A stretch of DNA of 64,000 nt from Kaistella solincola (GCF_000812875.1 NZ_JSYK01000003.1:992001-1056000); one strand, 5' to 3'. Positions 8,714 through 17,760 are shown, numbered from the stretch's first letter. The notes: generated by a model from the sequence alone, not told the origin. Made by a program: numbers and translations.

Positions 8714-10687
8714 TTACAATTTTTGTTCCTTAAAAAAATTATGCCCTTTTGTCAGTTGCCGGTTCAGTTTTTTATTGATTTCATTTAGTAGTGATTTCAA
8801 AATCATAATTTTCTTCAAATTCTCCAAGTATTCATTTTCATCGCCTTCGGTGGAAGAACCCAGTTTTTTTACGATGTCATAAATTAGTTTTTCAATGAAA
8901 TGACTTTTATGAATCAGGATGTCATCTTCAATTTCGGCTTCAAGTTTTTCGCCGGGTTTTGGCGGAAAAATATTGCTTTTCTCCCAATTGCTCAGTTCAT
9001 CGGCTTCTAAAATCGCTGATGAAACTTTCTGCACCAGACTTTCATCCATTAAAGTTAAGAAAAAACCGCTCGTAATTATTTCGTTGTTTTGAAGGCCGTG
9101 CTTTAGTTCCGAAATAATTTTCGCATTAATTGGCGACTGAATTTCATAATCATCTTCTTCAAAATGGCTGATGATTTCCTCGATCACCGTGATTTTGAAC
9201 GGCTTATTTTCAGCATCGCTTTTCTCCAGCACGCGATCACCGAAATTCAGCATATGCTTTACAAGTTTTTCTTCGAGTTCCAGAAGCGGATTTACCGAAA
9301 TAATTTCCGGCGCCACCACTTCCATTTTGGCTTTCTGTTGTGGCTCGGATTTTTGCTGTGGCGAATTTTGCTGCTGGATCTGTTTCTGAACATTCAGCTC
9401 ATTAAAAAGCGACTGTTCCGAAAGTCCGAATTTCGTGGCGACTTCCTTTAAATAAACTTCACGCTTCAGCGCATTTTTTACAAAAGCTACCGATTTTACA
9501 ATATCACGGATGGCCTCCGCTTTTTTTATGGGATCATCACCAGCTTCTTTCAGTAAAATTTCGGCCTTAAAATCGATAAAATCTTTCGCTTCTTTGGCGA
9601 TGAAATTTTCCACATATTCGCGCGGATGTTTTCGGGCAAAAGAATCTGGGTCGTCACCATCTGGAAAAAGCAGGATTCTGATGTTCATTTCCTCAGCGAG
9701 GAGCAAATCAATGCTTCGAAAGCTGGCTTTAATTCCTGCCGGATCGCCATCAAAAAGAATGGTTACATTTTCGGTTAATCGTTTAATCAGTTTAATTTGA
9801 TCCACCGTTAAAGCGGTGCCAGAACTCGCCACCACATTTTCAATTCCTGCCTGGTGCAGCGCTACCACGTCCATATAACCTTCCACCAAAAGACAGAGAT
9901 TATTTTTCGAAATCGCCTGTTTGCCTTGGTTTAAACCGTAAAGAACGCTGGATTTATGGTAAATTTCCGTTTCCGGAGAATTTAAATATTTTGCAGTTTT
10001 AACGTTGTTTTTTAAGATTCTTGCGCCAAAACCTAAAACACGCCCCGAGAAACTATGAATCGGAAAAACCACGCGTTCACGAAAACGGTCAATACCATTT
10101 GGTGCATTTTCGGGGAAAATTGAAAGTCCGGATTTTTCCAATATTTCTTTGCCGTAACCTTTATTTAAAGCAAATTCGGTAAAAGCATTTCGCTGCTCCG
10201 GCGAATATCCGAGGTGAAATTTTTTAATAATATCATCGCGAAGTTCACGCTCTTTGAAGTAGGAATAGCCAATTGTCCTGCCTTCTTCGGTTTCAAAAAG
10301 CAGATTTTGATAAAATTCACTTGCGATTTCATGAATTTTATAAAGCAATTCTTTATCGGTTTGCGCCTGCTTTTGCTCATCGGAAAGTTCCGTCTTGTCC
10401 TCTTCAATTTCAATTCCGTATTTTTTCGCGGCGTGACGCAACGCTTCTGGATAGGTGAAATTTTCAATATCCATCAAAAACGAAATTGCTGTTCCGCCTT
10501 TTCCGGAGGAAAAATCTTTCCAGATCTGTTTGCTTGGCGAAACCACAAAACTCGGAGTTTTTTCGTCATGAAAAGGGCTGAGACCCTTGAAATTTGAACC
10601 GGTACGCTTCAGCTGCACATATTCGCCAATGATTTCTTCCACGCGGACGGCTGAAAATATTTTGTCGATAGTTTGCTTCGAAATCAT
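8714..10687 (-). CDS. dnaG: DNA primase lacking the usual zinc ligands
   Basis: Makes RNA primers for replication with the DnaB helicase. The 657 residues contain the N-terminal CHC2-type domain (1-100), a TOPRIM catalytic domain (LLVEGYMDVVALHQAG, then TILFDGDPAG) and a C-terminal helicase-binding region after a Gln-rich linker. The N-terminal domain has lost its zinc site: SPFHDEKTPSF stands where CPFHxEKTPSF is usual, and DFSSG where CFGCG is usual. Only the His is kept. ATG at 10687 (MISKQTIDKIF) is the family start. The frame stays open to 10813, but that stretch is a dispersed repeat. Confidence 0.95.
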   Translation of the reverse strand: MISKQTIDKIFSAVRVEEIIGEYVQLKRTGSNFKGLSPFHDEKTPSFVVSPSKQIWKDFSSGKGGTAISFLMDIENFTYPEALRHAAKKYGIEIEEDKTELSDEQKQAQTDKELLYKIHEIASEFYQNLLFETEEGRTIGYSYFKERELRDDIIKKFHLGYSPEQRNAFTEFALNKGYGKEILEKSGLSIFPENAPNGIDRFRERVVFPIHSFSGRVLGFGARILKNNVKTAKYLNSPETEIYHKSSVLYGLNQGKQAISKNNLCLLVEGYMDVVALHQAGIENVVASSGTALTVDQIKLIKRLTENVTILFDGDPAGIKASFRSIDLLLAEEMNIRILLFPDGDDPDSFARKHPREYVENFIAKEAKDFIDFKAEILLKEAGDDPIKKAEAIRDIVKSVAFVKNALKREVYLKEVATKFGLSEQSLFNELNVQKQIQQQNSPQQKSEPQQKAKMEVVAPEIISVNPLLELEEKLVKHMLNFGDRVLEKSDAENKPFKITVIEEIISHFEEDDYEIQSPINAKIISELKHGLQNNEIITSGFFLTLMDESLVQKVSSAILEADELSNWEKSNIFPPKPGEKLEAEIEDDILIHKSHFIEKLIYDIVKKLGSSTEGDENEYLENLKKIMILKSLLNEINKKLNRQLTKGHNFFKEQKL

Positions 10688-10737
10688 TTTGTAAAAATAT
10701 GAAATAAGTTTTTGTTTTTGCGGAAAATTTGGGCGTA

Positions 10738-10877
10738 TCCCTCGCCCACGCTTAAGTTTGAACTGTGCATATTTCCCGCCGCCCGGGTCGGGCTCTTCAT
10801 TACAAGTCCTCATTTACCGCGCTGCGCCTGCGGCGTAGCGCGGCGCATTCCGGGCTTTCCATTGCGATCCCTTACGC
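10738..10877 (-). repeat. dispersed hairpin-tip repeat, copy A
   Basis: Arms match copy B near 32 kb. CGGGTCGGGCTCTTC is identical in both, and TTGCGATCCCTTA in A corresponds to CTACGATCCCTAT in B. Between the arms is a stem of CCGCGCTGCGCC and GGCGTAGCGCGG (10817-10843) with loop TGC. Strand is given as that on which the arm order matches copies C to G. Confidence 0.7.
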
Positions 10878-11181
10878 GGAACTACAAATTAAAAAATTAC
10901 CGGCTAAAAGGGCAGATTTTTAATTTTTTACAATTTTGCCAAAAAAACTTCCTTAAAACGCTAAAAAATTGCCCGCCAAAACACCCAATTTTTCCAGAAC
11001 ATTCACCAGCGAAATCCGCGCGAGAAATGTCAAATTAGATTTCACAAATCTGTGCAATCTGTGCGAAGGAAAAGCCACGAATGCACGAAAACAAAAAAAA
11101 ATCGCCGCTATATAAGCAATATTTCACGTTTTATATTTACTTAAATCTGAAAAATTCCCTGCTAAAACGCTACAAAATCTC

Positions 11182-11224
11182 TTTTTGGCGCGCTCCGCCT
11201 GCGGCGGAGCGCGCTACCAAAAAA
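11182..11224. repeat. GC-rich hairpin with T-tract before and A-tract after
   Basis: GCGCGCTCCGCC (11188-11199) and GGCGGAGCGCGC (11203-11214) pair perfectly around TGC. TTTTT precedes and AAAAAA follows, the reverse of an intrinsic terminator. It is probably a tip of the dispersed hairpin-tip family; its arms are not clear. Confidence 0.55.
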
Positions 11225-11229
11225 TTCTA

Positions 11230-11237
11230 TAAATTTG
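11230..11237 (+). promoter_or_regulatory. -7 box of the asparaginase-tsaE pair
   Basis: TAAATTTG matches TAnnTTTG, 17 bases before the ATG at 11255. It supports that start over upstream in-frame codons. Confidence 0.6.
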
Positions 11238-11254
11238 ACTCACAATTTCCTGTT

Positions 11255-12259
11255 ATGAAAAAAATCTTTTTATCCACATTTGTAGCGACATCCCTGCTGC
11301 TTTCAGCACAGAAAAAATACGTAATGGTCATTCATGGCGGCGCCGGCACCATTCTGAAATCCAATATGACGCCGGAAAAAGAAAAAGCATACGCAGCGAA
11401 GCTTACCGAAGCTTTAAAAGCCGGTTATGCTGAAATTCAGAACGGAAAAACATCGGTGGACGCCGTGGCTGTGGCAATTGTGGTGATGGAAGATTCACCG
11501 CTATTTAACGCGGGGAAAGGCGCGGTTTTCACCGCCGACGGTACAAACGAGCTCGATGCTGCGGTTATGTACGGAAAGGACAAATCGGCGGGCGCAATTG
11601 CGGGCGTTCATACCATTAAAAACCCGATCAGAACGGCAATTGCAGTGATGCAGAAATCAGAGCACGTGATGCTTTCTGGTGCCGGCGCAGAGCAGTTTGC
11701 AAAAGAGCAAAATTTGGAAATTGTAGATCCGAAATATTTCTGGACAAAAGACCGTTGGGACGGTTTGCAGAAACTTAAAGAAAAAGAAAAAACCGCTAAA
11801 AAGCAGCCAATTTCTCAAAATACTTTGCCGGAAGCTTACGAGATCGATCAAAAGTTCGGTACAGTTGGCGCTGTTGCTTTAGACAAAATGGGAAATCTTG
11901 CGGCCGGAACTTCTACCGGTGGAATGACCAATAAAAAATACGGCCGGATTGGCGATGCGCCAATTATCGGTGCAGGAACTTTCGCGAATTCTCAGGTCGG
12001 CATTTCTGCCACCGGCTGGGGCGAATTTTTTATCCGTTCCACGTCTGCGCGCACCATAGCGGCGAAAATGGAATATCAAAATAAAGACATTAAAACTGCA
12101 GCTCGGGAAACCATTGATGAAATTGAAAAAATGGGAGGCGACGGCGGTTTAATTGCGTTGGACAAAGACGGAAACATTGCAATGCCGTTCAACACTTCCG
12201 GCATGTATCGAGGAGCGATAACCCAGGATGGTGAAATTTTGGTTGAAATTTACAAGTAA
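11255..12259 (+). CDS. secreted isoaspartyl peptidase/L-asparaginase (Ntn hydrolase, family T2)
   Basis: Hydrolyses asparagine or isoaspartyl peptides in the periplasm. The 334 residues begin with a signal peptide ending LLLSAQ. HGGAG (27-31) and the alpha-subunit core follow, then a Lys/Glu-rich linker, then FGTVGAVALD, where Thr203 should become the N-terminal nucleophile after self-cleavage. GTSTGGMTNKKYGRIGD and GTGWGE-like ATGWGEFF are the usual beta-subunit motifs. ATG at 11255 is chosen because it starts the signal peptide and follows a -7 box. tsaE begins at the base after its stop. Glycosylasparaginases share this fold, so exact substrate is uncertain. Confidence 0.9.
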   Translation: MKKIFLSTFVATSLLLSAQKKYVMVIHGGAGTILKSNMTPEKEKAYAAKLTEALKAGYAEIQNGKTSVDAVAVAIVVMEDSPLFNAGKGAVFTADGTNELDAAVMYGKDKSAGAIAGVHTIKNPIRTAIAVMQKSEHVMLSGAGAEQFAKEQNLEIVDPKYFWTKDRWDGLQKLKEKEKTAKKQPISQNTLPEAYEIDQKFGTVGAVALDKMGNLAAGTSTGGMTNKKYGRIGDAPIIGAGTFANSQVGISATGWGEFFIRSTSARTIAAKMEYQNKDIKTAARETIDEIEKMGGDGGLIALDKDGNIAMPFNTSGMYRGAITQDGEILVEIYK

Positions 12260-12667
12260 ATGGAATTTAAAATAGATAAAATTGAAGACTGGCAAAAGGT
12301 AATTGATGAAATTTTGCCCAAAATCAAGCACAATATTCTTTTGCTTAAAGGAAATCTAGGCGCGGGTAAAACTACTTTTACGCAGTTTCTGGTAAAAAAT
12401 CTCGGCAGTTCCGCAGAAGTTTCTTCACCTACTTACGCGATCGTGAATGAATATGACACACCGAAAGGCAATATTTTCCATTTCGATTTATACCGTCTGA
12501 AAAATGCGCGCGAGGTGGACGACATAGGCATTGATGAATACCTGGACAACGCTTTTTTGTGTATTATTGAATGGCCGGAAGTTTACGAAGAGGAACTTTC
12601 TCAGAGTCCGCACCACGAAATGCACATTGAAACCCAAGGTAATTCACGCGTGGTGAACTTCCGCTAA
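12260..12667 (+). CDS. tsaE: tRNA threonylcarbamoyladenosine biosynthesis ATPase TsaE
   Basis: P-loop ATPase that works with TsaB and TsaD to transfer the threonylcarbamoyl group onto A37 of ANN-decoding tRNAs. The 135 residues have Walker A GNLGAGKTTF, the switch region SSPTYAIVNEYD, HFDLYRL and IIEWPE, all typical. Its ATG immediately follows the TAA of the asparaginase gene, so translation is probably coupled although the functions look unrelated. Confidence 0.95.
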   Translation: MEFKIDKIEDWQKVIDEILPKIKHNILLLKGNLGAGKTTFTQFLVKNLGSSAEVSSPTYAIVNEYDTPKGNIFHFDLYRLKNAREVDDIGIDEYLDNAFLCIIEWPEVYEEELSQSPHHEMHIETQGNSRVVNFR

Positions 12668-12695
12668 AATTTCTTCATTAATACTTAAATCATTG

Positions 12696-12703
12696 TATCT
12701 TTG
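12696..12703 (+). promoter_or_regulatory. -7 box upstream of ald
   Basis: TATCTTTG, a consensus Bacteroidetes -7 box, 46 bases before the ald ATG, giving a leader of about 40 bases. Confidence 0.6.
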
Positions 12704-12749
12704 CGTCTTAATTTCTACGGAATAGCCGTGGTTATATAAATTTTACACT

Positions 12750-13943
12750 ATGGGGAACACGCATGTTTTCACTCCTTTTACCGAACAGGAATTATTACCT
12801 AAGGAGGAAAAACTCGAAATTGTAAAAAAAGGAAAACAGTTCAGCATCGGAATTCCGAAAGAAACCTGCCTGAACGAAAGACGGACATGTATCACTCCGG
12901 ACGCCGTACAGGTTTTGGTCGCAAACGGACACCAGATTATTGTGGAATCCGGCGCCGGCGACGGTTCTTTTTTCACCGACCTGCAATACTCCAATTCAGG
13001 TGCGAAAATTACACAGGATCCGCGCGAAACTTTTGAGCAGGATTTGGTTTTAAAAATCAATCCGCCAACGGTAGAAGAAATAGAACTGCTGAAACCAAAC
13101 ATTTATCTGGTTTCTGCTTTGCAAATTAACCTACGTGATAAAGAATATTTCAAAAAACTCGCGGAGAAAAAAGTAAACGCCATCGCGTTTGAATTCATCG
13201 CCGACGAATACAAGCAACTTTCACTCGTAAGATTAATCGGTGAAATTGCCGGAAATATTTCAGTGCTTTATGCCGCCGAATTATTGGCACTTTCAAACGG
13301 TTTAATGTTAGGCGGAATCACAGGAGTCCGTCCGACAGAAGTGGTGGTGATGGGCGCCGGAATCGTAGGCGAATTCGCGACAAAAGCGGCTTTAGGCCTG
13401 GGCGCGAGCGTAAAAGTCTTCGATAATTCGCTTTCAAAACTTCGCCGGTTGCACATGATGGTGGACGGCCGCGTTCCCACTTCAATTATTGATCCCAAAG
13501 AACTGGCAAAAAGCTTAAAAAGAGCGGATGTTGTAATCGGGGCGCTTTCGAAATTAAGCTACGTCCCAATTATCACCGAAGAAATGGTCATTGGCATGAA
13601 AAAAGGCAGCGTCATCATCGATGTAACGATCGATAACGGTAAAATGATAGAGACTTCGGAGCTTACCGATATGGAAAATCCGTATATCATTAAGCACGGC
13701 GTAATCCATTGCGGTTTACCAAATCTAACCTCGAAAATGCCGCGTACGACTACCAAAGCGATTTCCAATTTCTTCCTGTCCTATCTCCTCAACTACGACG
13801 AAGAAGGCGGTTTTGATAATATGCTTGTCCATAAAAACGAAATGAAACAGTCGCTGTATATGTACAAAGGCCGACACACCAAAAAAATGATCTGCGACCG
13901 TTTCGACCTGACTTACCACGACATCAATCTTTTAATTTTCTAA
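12750..13943 (+). CDS. ald: alanine dehydrogenase
   Basis: NAD-dependent reversible deamination of L-alanine to pyruvate and ammonia. The 397 residues include the N-terminal catalytic half with GIPKETCLNERRTCITPDAV (family GxPxExxxxExRVxxTP) and the Rossmann motif VMGAGIVGEFA. IDVTIDNGK and HCGLPNLTSKMPRTTT follow near the active-site end. It carries a roughly 30-residue N-terminal extension compared with the shortest family members. The next gene starts at the adjacent base. The transhydrogenase alpha subunit is the nearest alternative, but length and context favour ald. Confidence 0.92.
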   Translation: MGNTHVFTPFTEQELLPKEEKLEIVKKGKQFSIGIPKETCLNERRTCITPDAVQVLVANGHQIIVESGAGDGSFFTDLQYSNSGAKITQDPRETFEQDLVLKINPPTVEEIELLKPNIYLVSALQINLRDKEYFKKLAEKKVNAIAFEFIADEYKQLSLVRLIGEIAGNISVLYAAELLALSNGLMLGGITGVRPTEVVVMGAGIVGEFATKAALGLGASVKVFDNSLSKLRRLHMMVDGRVPTSIIDPKELAKSLKRADVVIGALSKLSYVPIITEEMVIGMKKGSVIIDVTIDNGKMIETSELTDMENPYIIKHGVIHCGLPNLTSKMPRTTTKAISNFFLSYLLNYDEEGGFDNMLVHKNEMKQSLYMYKGRHTKKMICDRFDLTYHDINLLIF

Positions 13944-14315
13944 ATGAGAAAACTCAAATTCTTTTTATTAGGTCTTATTCCGGGCCTGGTTATAGTATTT
14001 TTTATTCTGAACAAAAAAGGCGCAAGTTGCAGCGGATATTTGCCTAATTCTCGCGTGATCGCGGAAACACTTTCAAAAGAATTCACCTATTCACCCGACT
14101 TTCAGGCTGAAATGAAAATTCTGAAAATTGATGAAAAATTTTTAAAAGACAGCATTCTCACCAAAGGAAATATTGATTTTGAACGTAGTGAAGCTCAAAA
14201 AAAGCCATGTCCGGCCTACACTTTAAATTATCCGAAAAATAACCCGCGTTTTGAGATCATTTTTGAAAAATGCGCGGAACAGTCTCATTTTCAAAGTCTG
14301 CAAAAAATCCGCTAA
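13944..14315 (+). CDS. small membrane-anchored protein of unknown function
   Basis: A 123-residue protein directly abutting ald (stop and start adjacent), so surely co-transcribed. One membrane helix (about 5-22, FFLLGLIPGLVIVFFIL) is followed by a soluble domain with three Cys (CSGYLPNSR, KKPCPAY, FEKCAE). It may belong to the small DUF4258-type group that follows metabolic genes in flavobacteria, but I am not certain. The Cys residues could form disulfides if the domain is periplasmic. Confidence 0.6.
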   Translation: MRKLKFFLLGLIPGLVIVFFILNKKGASCSGYLPNSRVIAETLSKEFTYSPDFQAEMKILKIDEKFLKDSILTKGNIDFERSEAQKKPCPAYTLNYPKNNPRFEIIFEKCAEQSHFQSLQKIR

Positions 14316-14333
14316 AATCTCAACCAATTTATA

Positions 14334-15176
14334 ATGAAAGTAACAATTATCGGTGTTGGATTAATTGGCGGTTCAATGGCTTTAAAACTCAAGGAAAAAG
14401 GTCTTGCAGATTACGTGTACGGCGTTGATTTCAGCGAAAATCATTTGCAGCAGGCAAAAACGCTCGGAATTATTGATGAAATTTCTACGCTGGAAAATGC
14501 TGTAGAAAGTTCTGACTTGGTTATCCTCGCCATACCCGTGGATGCGACGCGAAAATTGTTGCCGAACGTTTTGGACTTGGTGACTGAAAAACAAACCGTA
14601 ATGGACGTAGGTTCCACAAAATCCGGGATTGTAAATGCGGTAAAAAATCACCCGAACAGAAAACGCTTCGTTGCGTTTCACCCAATGTGGGGAACGGAAA
14701 ATTCCGGCCCGGAAGCAGCCAAAAAAGACAGTTTTTCAGAACGCGCCGGCGTAATTTGCGACAAGGAAAATTCCGCGGAAGAGGCACTAAAACTTGTGGA
14801 AAAAGTAGCAGAAAATCTCGAAATGAATTTGCTCTATATGGACGCAGAAAGCCACGACATTCACACCGCGTACATTTCCCACATTTCGCATATTACGTCA
14901 TACGCGCTGGCAAACACGGTTCTGGAAAAAGAGCGCGAAGAAGACACCATTTTTCAGTTGGCGAGTTCCGGATTTTCAAGTACGGTTCGTTTGGCGAAAT
15001 CGCATCCGGAAATGTGGGTGCCGATTTTCAAACAGAATAAAGAAAATGTTTTGGACGTTTTGAATGAACACATTACACAGCTCCGCAAATTCAAATCGGC
15101 GCTGGAAAAAGATAATTACGAATACCTGGAAGAGCTGATTCGAAACGCGAATAAAATTCGTGGAATTTTACGCTAA
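14334..15176 (+). CDS. tyrA: prephenate dehydrogenase
   Basis: Oxidative decarboxylation of prephenate to 4-hydroxyphenylpyruvate in tyrosine synthesis. The 280 residues start with GVGLIGG (7-13), the NAD-binding GxGxxGG. VTEKQTVMDVGSTKSGI, FHPMWGTENSGPEAA and the helical C-terminal domain with HITSYALANTV are typical of the family. There is no chorismate-mutase or ACT domain. It follows the small membrane protein by 18 bases and is the last gene before a repeat-rich gap. Confidence 0.93.
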   Translation: MKVTIIGVGLIGGSMALKLKEKGLADYVYGVDFSENHLQQAKTLGIIDEISTLENAVESSDLVILAIPVDATRKLLPNVLDLVTEKQTVMDVGSTKSGIVNAVKNHPNRKRFVAFHPMWGTENSGPEAAKKDSFSERAGVICDKENSAEEALKLVEKVAENLEMNLLYMDAESHDIHTAYISHISHITSYALANTVLEKEREEDTIFQLASSGFSSTVRLAKSHPEMWVPIFKQNKENVLDVLNEHITQLRKFKSALEKDNYEYLEELIRNANKIRGILR

Positions 15177-15508
15177 TTTTCTATTTTCAAATTTATTTTC
15201 TAACGCTTAAAAGCACATTTTTTTTGATTTTATTAAATTGAAAAAATTGCCACGAATAGCACGAATTTTTTTTGAATAAAATTTTTACCGCTTAAAAGCA
15301 GCTTTTTTTTCGTTTTGCGATTAAATAAAATTTGCCACAAATAGCGGCAAATTTTTTATTTTGAAATTTTTTGAGCTCGTGCTAAAACCGACTTGTAGAC
15401 CGGATGGAAACGGCATCCTTTTTATTTTTGCAAAAAAATAAAAAGATACAGTGGACAGCCGGAACCCGTCTTCTAAGAAGCGAAAATCGTGTTGCTCCTC
15501 AGAAAAAT
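15177..15508. other. repeat-rich gap between tyrA and sdaA
   Basis: 332 bases without a gene. It holds two GCTTAAAAGCAnnTTTTTTT strings, a TTGCCACGAATAGCACGAATT string (15247-15270), a TTTGCC...GCGGCAAATTTTTT motif (15329-15357) and a hairpin-tip repeat copy (15390-15470). No ordinary intrinsic terminator was seen for either converging gene. Confidence 0.7.
15390..15470 (+). repeat. dispersed hairpin-tip repeat, copy D
   Basis: Arms are GGATGGAAACGGCATC on the left and ATACAGTGGACAGCCGGAA on the right. Between them lies a 12-bp stem of CTTTTTATTTTT (15418-15429) and AAAAATAAAAAG (15434-15445). T-tracts come first and A-tracts second, so it is not an intrinsic terminator. Confidence 0.65.
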
Positions 15509-16927
15509 CTAACATTCTGCTACGTTAACCGCTATTGCCAGGCCGCCTTCCGACGTTTCCTTGAAACGATCACTCATGCTTTGCGCGGTTTCCCACATCG
15601 ATTGGATGACTTCGTCCAAGGTGACGCGCGCTTTTGCAGGATCGGATTCCAGCGCGATATTTGCGGCTGTAATTGCTTTTATAGCACCCATGGAATTGCG
15701 TTCAATGCACGGAATCTGCACCAAACCGGCGATCGGATCGCAGGTGAGACCGAGATGATGTTCCATGGCGATTTCTGCAGCCATCAAAACCTGTCCCGGC
15801 GTGCCGCCCATAATTTCTGTCAAACCCGCAGCAGCCATCGCCGAAGAAACGCCGATTTCTGCCTGACAGCCGCCCATTGCTGCAGAAATGGTCGCATTTT
15901 TTTTAAAAAGTGTGCCGATTTCACCTGCCACTAAAAGGAAACGCACGACATTGTCGTCGCTTTTAAACTCCGTGAACACCTGGGAATACATGAGAACCGC
16001 TGGTATCACGCCGCTGGCGCCGTTTGTAGGTGCGGTAATAATGCGGCCAAAGCTGGCATTTTCCTCATTTACGGCAAGCGCAAAACATGAAACCCATTTG
16101 TTAATATTGGTAAAACTTACGTCGGCATCAACTAATAATTGATACCACTCCGGAAGGTTTTTATAGATTTTGTCGCCGAGTAATTTCCGGTTGATATTTG
16201 CGGCGCGGCGCGTCACTTTCAGGCCGCCCGGAAGCACGCCTTCTTTGTTCACGCCTTTGTAAACGCACTGTTTGATTTGTTCCCAGATGTACAGCGCTTC
16301 CTTTTCGGTTTCTTCACGGGTGCGCCAGGATTCTTCATTCAAAAAGACCAAATCTGAAATTTTGTCGAGTGAAAGTTTTGCCATATTTCGCTCGATATCT
16401 TTGCCGTTATGGCACGGATAAAGCGTGCGGACACATTGCAAATCGTAGGAATTGTTTTCTTTAGTGGCAATAAAGCCGCCGCCGACCGAGTAATAATCCT
16501 GCACGATTTCGTCACCATTTTCAAAAACAGCTTTGAAAATCATTCCGTTTGGATGAAAATCGAGGGATTTTTTTTTATTTAAAATGAGGTGATGACCGTA
16601 AATAAAAGGAATTTCTTTTTCGCCGGCGAGTTTCAAGATATTTGAAGTCTTGATTGCGGCAACTTTTTCCTCGATTTTGGTGGTATCAATTAGTTTAAAA
16701 TCTTCACCGGAAAGTCCGAGCATTCCGGCGATATCAGTTCCGTGGCCAATACCGGTTTTCGCTAATGAGCCGAAAAATTCCACAAAAACTTCGGAAACAT
16801 TTTCGAGCTGATGCGTGGTTTTTATTTTTTTTATAAAACTTTCGGCGGCGTTCCAAGGTCCCATGGTGTGCGAGCTTGACGGGCCTATGCCCACTTTTAT
16901 AATTTCAAATACACTGATTGATTCCAT
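15509..16927 (-). CDS. sdaA: L-serine ammonia-lyase, single-chain iron-sulfur type
   Basis: Deaminates L-serine to pyruvate and ammonia using an oxygen-sensitive [4Fe-4S] cluster. The 472 residues contain the N-terminal beta domain (VGIGPSSSHTMGP) and the C-terminal alpha domain. Likely cluster cysteines are in MGGCQAEIG, LTCDPIAG and IPCIERN, and TAPTNGASGVIP is the usual loop. The length matches single-chain SdaA enzymes. A TATCTTTG -7 box lies 37 bases upstream, and the leader contains a small CGAAG/CTTCG hairpin. Confidence 0.95.
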   Translation of the reverse strand: MESISVFEIIKVGIGPSSSHTMGPWNAAESFIKKIKTTHQLENVSEVFVEFFGSLAKTGIGHGTDIAGMLGLSGEDFKLIDTTKIEEKVAAIKTSNILKLAGEKEIPFIYGHHLILNKKKSLDFHPNGMIFKAVFENGDEIVQDYYSVGGGFIATKENNSYDLQCVRTLYPCHNGKDIERNMAKLSLDKISDLVFLNEESWRTREETEKEALYIWEQIKQCVYKGVNKEGVLPGGLKVTRRAANINRKLLGDKIYKNLPEWYQLLVDADVSFTNINKWVSCFALAVNEENASFGRIITAPTNGASGVIPAVLMYSQVFTEFKSDDNVVRFLLVAGEIGTLFKKNATISAAMGGCQAEIGVSSAMAAAGLTEIMGGTPGQVLMAAEIAMEHHLGLTCDPIAGLVQIPCIERNSMGAIKAITAANIALESDPAKARVTLDEVIQSMWETAQSMSDRFKETSEGGLAIAVNVAEC

Positions 16928-16964
16928 TATTTTTAAAGCGAAGACTAACTTCGAAATTTTAAGA

Positions 16965-16972
16965 CAAAGATA
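16965..16972 (-). promoter_or_regulatory. -7 box of sdaA
   Basis: Reads TATCTTTG on the minus strand. It predicts a leader of about 30 bases containing the hairpin CGAAG-ACTAA-CTTCG (16939-16953). Confidence 0.6.
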
Positions 16973-17077
16973 AGCCTTATTTTATGCATTCTAAAAGTTT
17001 AGCGTGGCTGAAATATTTTTGAAAATAATTTCAGCGTTAGGTAAAAAGCAAAAATTTGCCTTTAAAGCAGGTAATTT

Positions 17078-17743
17078 TTACGATTCAGCTTTTTCAGTTT
17101 GAGGCTGGAAAATTTCGGCGAGAATTTTTGAGACTTGTCGCGGTTTCGTCGCCGGAAAAAGGTGCGTACCGTTTTCGATGACATAATCAGGCTTGGAATA
17201 TTTTAAGGGAAAAACGATGTCTTTGCTGCCTAAAACTTGAATAACTTTCGGGTTTTCCTCGAACTTCCAGTCGGACACTTTTTGAATTCCCCATTTCAAA
17301 TAATAAGGATCGGTAACCTGAAGATAATCCATGATTTTTGGATTTTTCGGATCCACGAGCTGGCGCGCGAAAGAATACACCGTGGCAGATTTTACATTGA
17401 ACAATTTTTGGGGCAAAAAACGCGGAATTTTTGAGATTTCACCAAATTTAATGAAGCGCGATTTTTCTTTGTCGGATTTAATGCTGCCGAGAATTACGAC
17501 TTTTTCAGCAGGTTTTATTTTATCGATTTCCTGAACAATCAGGCCGCCAAAAGAATAACCTAAAAGCGCGAACGGTTCGCTGCCGTCAACTTTTTCTGCC
17601 ATTCTTTCGACATAATGGTGAAAATCTTCATTTAAAGTTGGAATGAGCCATTCGATAAAAGCAACTTCCACATTGGGTGGAAATTTTATTTTCTCCAGGA
17701 CTTTGAAAGCAGCGCCGAGCCCGCTTACGACATAAAGTTTCAT
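17078..17743 (-). CDS. alpha/beta hydrolase
   Basis: A 221-residue cytoplasmic serine hydrolase of unknown substrate. The nucleophile elbow is LLGYSFGGL with Ser64. The acid is probably Asp in GSKDIVFP, and the base His in NGTHLFP, in the right order and spacing. It lacks a lid domain and a signal peptide. It lies downstream of the terminator of a YceI gene and has no clear -7 box of its own, so it may be expressed by readthrough. Confidence 0.85.
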   Translation of the reverse strand: MKLYVVSGLGAAFKVLEKIKFPPNVEVAFIEWLIPTLNEDFHHYVERMAEKVDGSEPFALLGYSFGGLIVQEIDKIKPAEKVVILGSIKSDKEKSRFIKFGEISKIPRFLPQKLFNVKSATVYSFARQLVDPKNPKIMDYLQVTDPYYLKWGIQKVSDWKFEENPKVIQVLGSKDIVFPLKYSKPDYVIENGTHLFPATKPRQVSKILAEIFQPQTEKAES

Positions 17744-17760
17744 GGTATAAAATTAAAAAA

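Larger units (their letters stand above)
10688..11229. other. repeat-rich gap between dnaG and the asparaginase gene
   Basis: About 540 bases without a supported gene. It contains a long dispersed repeat (10738-10877), a short GGCTAAAAGGGCAGATTTTT-type motif (10894-10923), a CTGTGnAATCTGTGCGA plus CCACGAATGCACGAA string (about 11049-11089), and a second GC-rich hairpin (11182-11224). Open frames here are short and made of these repeats. Confidence 0.7.

Noticed and set aside
10688-10813. N-terminal extension of DnaG
   Set aside because: The extra codons are encoded by repeat copy A, and family members start at MISKQTI (10687).
11081-11254. N-terminal extension of the asparaginase
   Set aside because: It is repeat and hairpin sequence upstream of a -7 box, and the signal peptide starts at 11255.
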